Source: Burkholderiaceae bacterium
Lineage (GTDB): Bacteria > Pseudomonadota > Gammaproteobacteria > Burkholderiales > Burkholderiaceae_C
Length of the DNA stretch: 64,000 nt
Assembly (NCBI GenBank): GCA_019751915.1
Contig: JAIEMS010000019.1
Span: 62,001 to 126,000, forward strand
Direction of reading: 5' to 3'
Both the position numbers and the translations under genes were made by a program. This document shows, in pieces, positions 54,988 through 61,994 of this stretch (its first letter is position 1; every line of letters starts with the position of its first letter). Below the pieces are notes generated by a model. That model ran no database searches. It worked only from the letters and a program-made list of their open reading frames with translations, and was not told the origin of the DNA.

Positions 54988-55697
54988 CAGTCTTGCTGCT
55001 TGGCAAAGACATAGCCCACACCGCGCACCGTGAGGATGCGGCGCGGATTTTTGGCATCCATCTCGATGGCGGCGCGAATGCGGCCCATGTGAACGTCGAT
55101 GGAGCGGTCAAAGGCTTCGATCTCGCGCCCGCGCACGGCTTCCATGATTTGGTCGCGCGTTAGCACCCGGCCCGCGCGCTCGGCCAGCGCCACCAGCAGG
55201 TCAAATTGGTAAGAAGTTAGTTCGCACAGTTGCCCCGCCACCGTGACGCTGCGCGCGTCGCGGTCGATTTCGAGCGTGCCAAAAGAGAGGTTTTTTGTCG
55301 CTGGGGCCGGGCCTTCGGTGCGGCGGCGCAAGATGGCCCGGATGCGCGCCAGCAACTCGCGTGGCTCGAACGGCTTGGGCAGGTAGTCGTCGGCACCCAG
55401 CTCCAGACCAATGATGCGATCCATCGGGTCGCCCTTGGCCGTGAGCATCAGTACCGGCACCTGCGCGGCTGGCCCGGTCAGCGTCCGAATGCGGCGGCAT
55501 ACGTCTAGCCCGTCCATGTCGGGCAGCATCAGGTCGAGGATGACCAAATCGGGCAACCGTGCACCTTCTTGCAGCTGTACCAGTCCGCTGGTGCCATCGG
55601 CGCGGTGCGTGACCTGCATGGCCGACTGGCCCAAATACTCGCCCACCATCTGTGCGAGGCGGGCATCGTCTTCAATCATCAGCAACTGAGCGGTCAT
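54987..55697 (-). CDS. OmpR-family response regulator
   Basis: 236 residues. Receiver domain with MIEDD, phosphorylation site Asp55 in VILDLMLPDMDG, and Lys in YLPKPFEPREL. The C-terminal winged helix has LTSYQFDLLVALAERAGRVL, RSIDVHMGRIRAAIE and ILTVRGVGYVFA. Pairs with the kinase directly downstream. Start ATG 55697 (MTAQLLMIEDD); a longer frame to 55751 is unconserved. The regulon may include the outer-membrane or envelope genes nearby, but no binding site is evident. Confidence 0.95.
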   Translation of the reverse strand: MTAQLLMIEDDARLAQMVGEYLGQSAMQVTHRADGTSGLVQLQEGARLPDLVILDLMLPDMDGLDVCRRIRTLTGPAAQVPVLMLTAKGDPMDRIIGLELGADDYLPKPFEPRELLARIRAILRRRTEGPAPATKNLSFGTLEIDRDARSVTVAGQLCELTSYQFDLLVALAERAGRVLTRDQIMEAVRGREIEAFDRSIDVHMGRIRAAIEMDAKNPRRILTVRGVGYVFAKQQD

Positions 55698-55817
55698 AGC
55701 GGGGCAATCAAAAAAGAGTCCATACCGCCGATGCTGACGCAGGCAGACCACGCAGCGTTGAAGGGGCCGTAAAGCGCAGGTAAAACCCGGTTCGAGCTGT
55801 CGATTTCTGCACTTGAA

Positions 55818-55866
55818 TTTGCTATAAATAGCATAGCTATTAATACTGATGGTTCAAGGGCTAGGT
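55818..55866 (+). repeat. Dispersed repeat copy at the 3' end of ampG
   Basis: TTTGCTATAAATAGCATAGC followed by TATTAATACTGATGGTTCAA and GGGCTAGGTGCC. The final block is read on the minus strand as the last codons and stop of ampG (APSP, TGA). Confidence 0.5.
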
Positions 55867-57191
55867 GCCGTTTTCATCCGAGAAACCAGTGCCACCAGCA
55901 CCAGCACGGGTAAACCGAGCAACGCCGTGCCAATGAAAAACTCGGTGTAGCCGTTGGCATCAACAAAGCGCCCCGAGAACCCGGCAATCCATTTCGGAGC
56001 CAGCAGCATCATCGAACTAAAAAGTGCGTACTGCGTGGCCGAATACTGCACATTGGTCAGCCCCGACAGGTACGCAATGAAAGCCGCCGAAGCAATGCCA
56101 CCGGCCAAATTGTCCGCCGAGATGACAAAAATCAGCCCCGTCAGGTCGTGGCCGCGCGTGCCCAGCCAAGCAAACAGCAAGTTGCTGGCCGCTGACAGCA
56201 CAGCACCCAGCATCAGCACCCGCATGACCCCCAGCCGCAATGCCAGCACACCGCCGACAAAGGCCCCCAGCAGCGTCATGAGAACGCCAAACACTTTGGT
56301 CACTGCGGCGACTTCGTCTTTGGTGTAGCCCATATCGACATAAAACGGGTTCGCCATGATGCCCATCACCACATCGCTAATGCGGTAAACGGCAATCAAC
56401 GACAAGATGAGCACCGCTTGCCAGCGGTAGCGGCGCACAAAGTCGGCAAACGGATCGATCAGCGCGCCGCGCAACCACTCGGCAGCATTTTTCGAGGGGG
56501 GCAATGGACGCTGCACTGGCTCGGCCGACAGCAGCACCGTCAGCGTCCCCACCAACATAGAAGCGGCCATCACCCCATAGGCGATTTGCCAAGCGCTGTG
56601 CTGGTAGCCCACAACACCGGGCGTTTCAGCCCGTGCCGCCAGCCACAGCACCCCCGCACCGGCCCAGATCATGGCCAGCCGGTAGCCGGTTTGGTAGGTG
56701 GCCGACAGCGCCGCTTGGTGGGCAGCATCGGCCGATTCGATGCGAAAGGCATCCAGCGCAATATCTTGCGTTGCCGAGCCAAACGCCACAGCCAGCGCAC
56801 ACCAGACCACGGGTTCTAAGGCCAACCGGGGGTCGTTCAAACCCATGCCGACCAGCCCAGCCATGATCGCCAATTGCGACAACAACAACCAACTACGCCG
56901 CCGCCCCAGCCAGCGCGTCAGCACTGGCAGCGGCATGCGATCGACCAGCGGTGCCCAAACCCACTTGAAGGCGTAGGCCAGCCCGACCCAGCTCAAATAG
57001 CCAATGGTGGTGCGATCAATGCCAGCCTCGCGCAACCAAAACGACAGTGTGCCCAGCACCAGCAACAGGGGCAATCCGGCAGAAAACCCCAGCGTGAGCA
57101 TGCGCAAACTGGCCGGTTCTAAATAAACGTGCAGGGTTTGTCGCCAAGAGGGGCGGGCAGAGCTGGCGGCAGCAGCGGAGTGGTCTGACAT
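55854..57191 (-). CDS. ampG: AmpG-type muropeptide permease
   Basis: 445 residues, about 12-14 membrane helices, major facilitator superfamily. The AmpG signature is present: GFSAGLPLLLVLGTLSFWLR and YLSWVGLAYAFKWVWAPLVDR, plus LIFVISADNLAGGIASAAFI late. It imports anhydromuropeptides made by lytic transglycosylases such as MltA (13187). I chose ATG 57191. It is divergent from the M48 protease with 33 bases between starts. Its last codons come from a dispersed repeat. Confidence 0.93.
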   Translation of the reverse strand: MSDHSAAAASSARPSWRQTLHVYLEPASLRMLTLGFSAGLPLLLVLGTLSFWLREAGIDRTTIGYLSWVGLAYAFKWVWAPLVDRMPLPVLTRWLGRRRSWLLLSQLAIMAGLVGMGLNDPRLALEPVVWCALAVAFGSATQDIALDAFRIESADAAHQAALSATYQTGYRLAMIWAGAGVLWLAARAETPGVVGYQHSAWQIAYGVMAASMLVGTLTVLLSAEPVQRPLPPSKNAAEWLRGALIDPFADFVRRYRWQAVLILSLIAVYRISDVVMGIMANPFYVDMGYTKDEVAAVTKVFGVLMTLLGAFVGGVLALRLGVMRVLMLGAVLSAASNLLFAWLGTRGHDLTGLIFVISADNLAGGIASAAFIAYLSGLTNVQYSATQYALFSSMMLLAPKWIAGFSGRFVDANGYTEFFIGTALLGLPVLVLVALVSRMKTAPSP

Positions 57192-57224
57192 GGGGCAATC
57201 GTCCTTTGTGCCTATTATTGGCGC

Positions 57225-58082
57225 ATGTGCTTTTATTGCCCTTCCTCTACCTCCCTGCACGGCAGTGCCCACGGCCCTTGGTCAGCGCGCCGCGCCTTTG
57301 TGCTCAGTGCAGCCACTGCAGCGGCTACGCCCGCGCTGGCCCAAGTGGATGTCGGTCAGGCCTCGGCACTGCGCAAACTGGTGCCCGCCGAAACGCTAGA
57401 GACCGCAGCCACCCAGCAATACAGCCAAATGCTGGAGCAAGCCCGTGCCAAGCGGGCACTGGCCCCCGAAGACCACCCACAGTTGCAGCGCCTGCGCGCC
57501 ATTGGTCGGCGCTTGGTGCCGTTTACCGCGCCGTGGAATCCGCGTGCGCGCGGCTGGCGCTGGGAAATCAACCTGATTGGCAGCCCGCAAATCAATGCCT
57601 TTTGCATGCCCGGCGGCAAAATTGCTTTTTACACCGGCATTCTGGAAAAACTGCAACTCACCGACGACGAGGCCGCGATGGTCATGGGCCACGAAATGGC
57701 CCATGCCCTGCGCGAACACGCCCGCGAACGCTTGGTCAAAACACAGGCGACCAACCTCGGGCTGCGTCTGGGGGCGCAATTGCTCGGGCTGGGCGATTTG
57801 GGCAATGCTGCGGCCAACTTGGGCGGGCAGTTGCTGACGCTGCAATTTAGCCGCAGCGATGAAAGCGATGCCGATTTGGTCGGCCTCGAGTTGGCCGCAC
57901 GGGCAGGCTACCAACCGCAAGCATCGGTCAAACTGTGGCAAAAGATGGGCCAAGCCACCGGCGGAAAAAGTGGTCTGGCCTTTCTCTCAACCCACCCCAG
58001 TGGCCCACAGCGCATCCGCGAACTTGAAGAAAACGTCCCTAAAGTGCAAAAACTGTACGCTGCCGCGCAGCGCCCATCATGA
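57225..58082 (+). CDS. M48-family metalloprotease (periplasmic)
   Basis: 285 residues. Signal-type N-terminus with RRAFVLSAATAAATPALAQ (cleavage near ALA-Q). The zinc site is visible: MGHEMAHALREH (HExxH) and ESDADLVGLELAARAGY with the third ligand Glu. This matches the LoiP/YcaL/BepA type of periplasmic proteases that act on outer-membrane proteins. No TPR domain follows. The next gene starts at 58079, a four-base overlap. Confidence 0.92.
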   Translation: MCFYCPSSTSLHGSAHGPWSARRAFVLSAATAAATPALAQVDVGQASALRKLVPAETLETAATQQYSQMLEQARAKRALAPEDHPQLQRLRAIGRRLVPFTAPWNPRARGWRWEINLIGSPQINAFCMPGGKIAFYTGILEKLQLTDDEAAMVMGHEMAHALREHARERLVKTQATNLGLRLGAQLLGLGDLGNAAANLGGQLLTLQFSRSDESDADLVGLELAARAGYQPQASVKLWQKMGQATGGKSGLAFLSTHPSGPQRIRELEENVPKVQKLYAAAQRPS

Positions 58083-59140
58083 ACAACCCAGGCTTGCAAA
58101 ACAAAGTCTTTTTGCTGCTGTTGGCGGTGGTATCGCTGGCTTTTGCTGCCATTTTGTGGCCTTTTTACGCTGCTATTTTTTGGGGTGTGGCGCTGACAAT
58201 TTTGTTCGCACCACTGCACCGGCGGCTGCTGCGACGCATGCCACAGCGGCGCAATCTGGCAGCACTGGCAACTTTGGTGCTGTGCTTGGTCGGGGTCATC
58301 TTGCCGGTGGCGCTGCTGAGTATTTCCCTAGTTCAACAAGGCAGCCAAATTTACGACCGACTGCATTCGGGCCAGCTCAATGTGGGCTTGTATTTTGAGC
58401 AAATCATGGCGGCGCTGCCGCCTTGGGCTTCGGGCATGCTCGACCGCATGGAGTTGACCAGCGTAGCCGCGTTGCAGCACAAACTCTCGACGATGGCGGT
58501 GCAGGCCAGCCAGTTTGTTGCCAGCAGGGTGTTCAACATTGGGCAAAACACGTTTCAGTTTTTGATGAGCGTGGGCATCATGCTGTACCTGCTGTTCTTT
58601 TTGCTGCGCGATGGTGCCGCATTGGCAGTGCGCCTGCGCGACGCTGTGCCCCTGAACAACGAATACAAACACAAACTGAGCGAAAAATTTACCACAGTGA
58701 TTCGGGCTACCGTCAAGGGCAGCCTCGTGGTGGCGGCAGTGCAGGGCATGCTAGGGGGCTTTATCTTTGCCGTTCTGGGCATTCAAGGGGCCGTGCTGTG
58801 GGGCGTGCTGATGGCCTTTTTGTCGCTCTTGCCCGCCATAGGCTCAGGGCTGATTTGGGTGCCGGTAGCGATTTACTTTTTCGCTACCGGCGCAGTCTGG
58901 CAAGCCGTTACGTTGACGGCGTTTGGTGTGGGCGTGATGGGGCTGGTAGACAACATTTTGCGCCCGCTGTTGGTAGGCAAAGACACCAAAATGCCCGACT
59001 ACGTGGTGCTGATTTCGACCTTGGGGGGCATGTCTTTGTTTGGACTGAACGGCTTTGTCATGGGGCCGGTCATTGCCGCGTTGTTCATGTCGGCGTGGGA
59101 CATTTTTGCACCGCCGCCGCCGGGTGCAGATCCGCAGTAG
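58079..59140 (+). CDS. AI-2E/PerM family transporter
   Basis: 353 residues, about eight membrane helices. Features: a hydrophobic N-terminal pair, the long central segment, then GMLGGFIFAVLGIQGAVLWG, and C-terminal GVGVMGLVDNILRPLLVGKD with PDYVVLISTLGGMSLFGLNG. Family members export autoinducer-2 or, for others, take part in Na+/H+ balance; the substrate here is unknown. Coupled to the M48 gene. Confidence 0.92.
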   Translation: MNNPGLQNKVFLLLLAVVSLAFAAILWPFYAAIFWGVALTILFAPLHRRLLRRMPQRRNLAALATLVLCLVGVILPVALLSISLVQQGSQIYDRLHSGQLNVGLYFEQIMAALPPWASGMLDRMELTSVAALQHKLSTMAVQASQFVASRVFNIGQNTFQFLMSVGIMLYLLFFLLRDGAALAVRLRDAVPLNNEYKHKLSEKFTTVIRATVKGSLVVAAVQGMLGGFIFAVLGIQGAVLWGVLMAFLSLLPAIGSGLIWVPVAIYFFATGAVWQAVTLTAFGVGVMGLVDNILRPLLVGKDTKMPDYVVLISTLGGMSLFGLNGFVMGPVIAALFMSAWDIFAPPPPGADPQ

Positions 59141-59162
59141 CGGCGCAGATGAGCGCTCCGCC

Positions 59163-59849
59163 TTACGTGGTTTTGGCAGACCCGCCCAGAGATGCCAGAG
59201 CACTCTGCTGGCTCTTGAGCGTATTGGCGCGTTGGTTCAGCGCAGAGATCGACAGCCCGACGTTGCCATCGTTTGCCAGTTCTTTCGAGGCGGTTTTGTC
59301 CACTTGCTTACCCAGCTTGACCAGTGTGGCCCGCACTCCAGCAGCGTCGGACTTTTGGGCGGCATCGAACTTTTTGCTATCTAACGCCAAAGTGCCGTCT
59401 GTGCCAATGCTAAAGCCAATTTTTTTCAGCGCATCCAGCGTCGGACGGTCTGCGCTGATGGCTTGCTGCAAGTCTTTGCCAACGCGGCTGGCGCTTACCG
59501 TGGCCAATGTCTCACCGGGAACTTCTGCGGTTTTTTTGGCGGTAGTGACAGCGGCGTTAAACGCTGTGACAAAGCCAGTGGCAGCGGTTTTTTCTGCGGC
59601 ACTGGTGGCGGTAGGGGACAACGTGCCGAGTGCTTGGGCCGCAAGTTGGGCCCCTGAAACCGATGATTTGAGTTTGCCAAAAGACGAAAGTTGCACACTG
59701 GTCACGTCGGCTTGGGCCTGAATGCGTTTTTCGGCTTTTTCAAGCCCCGCAGCGGTTGCAGCACTCACTTTGCTCACAGCTTGGGCGCTGGCTTGCCCGC
59801 TCGTGTATTTGCTCGATGCGTTGGTGATGACGAAATCGTTGATGTTCAT
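59163..59849 (-). CDS. FliD-like small protein
   Basis: 228 residues. N-terminus MNINDFVITNASSKYTSGQA and Ala-rich coiled-coil follow. The middle has GFSIGTDGTLALDSKKFDAA, the pattern of the FliD (flagellar cap) C-terminal domain, and the end has a helix with LSISALNQRANTLKSQQSAL, also typical. It is much shorter than FliD (about 450) and lacks the N-terminal domain. AGGAGCG precedes the ATG. No flagellar genes are nearby. It could be a secreted or axial-type protein; function unknown. Confidence 0.65.
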   Translation of the reverse strand: MNINDFVITNASSKYTSGQASAQAVSKVSAATAAGLEKAEKRIQAQADVTSVQLSSFGKLKSSVSGAQLAAQALGTLSPTATSAAEKTAATGFVTAFNAAVTTAKKTAEVPGETLATVSASRVGKDLQQAISADRPTLDALKKIGFSIGTDGTLALDSKKFDAAQKSDAAGVRATLVKLGKQVDKTASKELANDGNVGLSISALNQRANTLKSQQSALASLGGSAKTT

Positions 59850-59860
59850 GGTACGTCGCT

Positions 59861-59888
59861 CCTTTAAAAAGCGCCGTCTTATCGGCGC
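59861..59888 (-). terminator. Intrinsic terminator between GGDEF tail and FliD-like gene
   Basis: Minus strand: GCGCCG, loop ATAAGA, CGGCGC, then TTTTT. It ends the transcript of the DUF4239/GGDEF region just before the FliD-like gene. Confidence 0.8.
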
Positions 59889-59890
59889 AG

Positions 59891-60042
59891 TTATCGCTCG
59901 GATATTTGCGCTAAATGCACCACATCGCGGCCAGCGTGTTTGGCTTGGTACATGGCACCATCGGCCACCCTCGACAGTTCGACCTCATCGCTGCCGTGGT
60001 CGGGGTAGATCGCTGTGCCCATGCTACACGAGATGTTCAGGA
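59891..60042 (-). pseudogene. C-terminal remnant of a GGDEF (diguanylate cyclase) gene
   Basis: About 50 codons read ISCSMGTAIYPDHGSDEVEL and SRVADGAMYQAKHAGRDVV, then a short tail. This is the last part of a GGDEF domain after the active loop. The frame continues upstream through the DUF4239 gene but without diguanylate cyclase sequence, so the front half was lost, probably when the DUF4239 gene arrived. It has its own terminator. Confidence 0.75.
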
Positions 60043-60825
60043 TCAGCGCGGCAAACTGGCAACCGCCGCCAAAATGGGGGCCGATGACACGGCTGTCGGC
60101 TGCTGAAAAGGATTGCCTTGCACCAACACAATCGCCGCTGTCGGTGCCGCAGCCATCGCAAACAACAGCACCGCCGCCAGCGCAGCACGCGGGTGCTCGA
60201 CGTGTACCACCGCAATCGACAGCAAAGTCATCATCCCCAAAAAGGCCATGCCCAGCCATTTCAGCGGATTGACGTGGGTCTGGCCCAAGCCGGTACGCAG
60301 GTCGCGCTGGTCGCGGGTAATCATGGTTTGGTCGAGCATCAGTTTTTGCACTGTGGCACTGGTACTGGCAGCAACCACGGGGCTGGCCAAGAGGGTCAAA
60401 AGTGCGTCGGACTTTTGCGTCACCTGCGCGCTGCTGCGCCGCTGGGCCAGCAGCTCCCACTCGCTGGCGCTGGCTTGGGCGTAGCCGACAGTGGCCGCTT
60501 GCACTTGGCCGCGCAGCGGTTCGGGCAAGGCACCAGACAGCACGGCCAAGCTGCGCAGCGCATCGGCCTCTTTGAACACGGCGTTGACGGCGCGGTCGTG
60601 GGCGCTCCAAGTGTCGTTGGCTAAAAAAGCCAGCGTCAAACCAAACAGCACGCTGATGACGTTGATAAAAGGCGGGGCCACACCCGCCAACGAGCGCAGC
60701 CAAGCGCCGCTGGCGGGCTGGTTCAGGCTGCGGTGCACGCCCGCTACCGCCAAAAAGGTGCCCGCAACGGCCAGCACCGCATAACCATAGTGGTCGTAAA
60801 TTGACCAGTCAGTAAACAGGTTCAT
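60043..60825 (-). CDS. DUF4239 family membrane protein
   Basis: 260 residues with helices at about 15-32, 50-68, 188-208 and 212-232. The pattern VISVLFGLTLAFLANDTWSAH followed by AVFKEADALRSLAVLSGALP fits DUF4239, which resembles bestrophin-type proteins. Its end at 60043 abuts the truncated GGDEF tail. Start ATG 60825 (MNLFTDWSIYDHYGYA). Function not established. Confidence 0.78.
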   Translation of the reverse strand: MNLFTDWSIYDHYGYAVLAVAGTFLAVAGVHRSLNQPASGAWLRSLAGVAPPFINVISVLFGLTLAFLANDTWSAHDRAVNAVFKEADALRSLAVLSGALPEPLRGQVQAATVGYAQASASEWELLAQRRSSAQVTQKSDALLTLLASPVVAASTSATVQKLMLDQTMITRDQRDLRTGLGQTHVNPLKWLGMAFLGMMTLLSIAVVHVEHPRAALAAVLLFAMAAAPTAAIVLVQGNPFQQPTAVSSAPILAAVASLPR

Positions 60826-61145
60826 CTCAAACTATCGTCGGTTGGAAGCCACCCTTTGCAGGCAACAACATTGCTTTGGAAGATGCGTGGACGGAAATAC
60901 CAAAATGCAAAGCGCAGGAAGGATTCAGCAAAGCGATCCGCACATCAACACGGCGGGCTATTGCTCCTTAATGAATAGCTAACAAAGCAATCCACATCAG
61001 CACTACTGGCCCATTTTGGTGTCGATTGGGCTGTTGCAGGCCGACAGGAGGTGAAACGCGGCCAATTTTGGCAAAAAAACGGTTCTAGCCCGCGTCCAAT
61101 CGATACCAGTAGCTATCAAATAAGGAGCAAACCGAAGTCTCCGGT
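60826..61145. other. 320-base gene-free region with an inverted pair of repeat fragments
   Basis: No ORF is convincing here. It contains GCTCCTTAATGAATAGCTA (about 60965-60983) and, inverted, TAGCTATCAAATAAGGAGC (about 61112-61130). Both resemble ends of the dispersed repeat. The bases between have no feature I can name. Confidence 0.6.
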
Positions 61146-61784
61146 TCAGGTACCACCGACATAGGGATTGCTCTGGCGCTCGCGGCCCAAGCTGCTCTCG
61201 GGGCCGTGGCCGGGAATAAAAATGGTTTGGTTACCCATCGGCCACAGCCGCTGGGTGATGCTGTCGATCAATTGCTGGTGGTTGCCCTGCGGAAAATCCG
61301 TGCGGCCAATGCTGCCAGCAAACAGCACATCACCGACAAAAACGCGGTCGATTTGCGGCGCATAAAACACCACATGCCCCGGCGTGTGGCCGGGCGTGTG
61401 GCGCACGGTCAGGGTCTCGTTGCCCACTTGCACCGTGTCGTTGTCGTGCAGCCAGCGCGTGGGCGCAAAGGGCTGCGCCTGCGGAAAACCAAATTGCACG
61501 CTCTGCTGGGGCAGGCCATCAATCCAAAACTGGTCGCCCTCGTGCGGGCCAACGATGGGCAATTGCAGGCGCTGGGCCAGCGCGCCCGTGCCCCCAGCGT
61601 GGTCGATGTGGCCGTGGGTGAGCCAAATTTGCGTCAGCGTCAGGCCACGTTTTTTGATCTCAGCCAACAGCAGATCAAGATCACCACCGGGATCGATAAC
61701 AGCGGCTTGGTGGGTGGCATCGCACCAAACGATAGAGCAGTTTTGCTGAAACGCAGTGACAGGAACGGTGTGGTACTGGAGCAT
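61146..61784 (-). CDS. Metallo-beta-lactamase-fold hydrolase (glyoxalase II-like)
   Basis: 212 residues. The motif THGHIDHAGG (HxHxDH), followed by HTPGHTPGHVVFY, FVGDVLFAGSIGRTDFP and the final His in FIPGHGP, gives the full two-zinc set of the YcbL/GloB group. Substrates in this group include S-lactoylglutathione and related thioesters. Shorter than classical GloB (about 255) because the C-terminal substrate domain is absent. ATG 61784. Confidence 0.9.
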   Translation of the reverse strand: MLQYHTVPVTAFQQNCSIVWCDATHQAAVIDPGGDLDLLLAEIKKRGLTLTQIWLTHGHIDHAGGTGALAQRLQLPIVGPHEGDQFWIDGLPQQSVQFGFPQAQPFAPTRWLHDNDTVQVGNETLTVRHTPGHTPGHVVFYAPQIDRVFVGDVLFAGSIGRTDFPQGNHQQLIDSITQRLWPMGNQTIFIPGHGPESSLGRERQSNPYVGGT

Positions 61785-61994
61785 GGCGTTGGGGTGGCGG
61801 TCAAAGAATTAAAAGCATCCGCGCATGGGACACGGCAAGAGTTTGCACCATAACCCAAGGCACCCCCACCCGCTGGCACAGGCTTTTTACATGGCACTAT
61901 GGGACGGCCCGTAAAAGAATAGACCGCTGGCTTGCACGCGCCGGTAGAATTTTTCAGATTACGGCTCCCTTCATCCACCCAAAGGCCAACCGCT

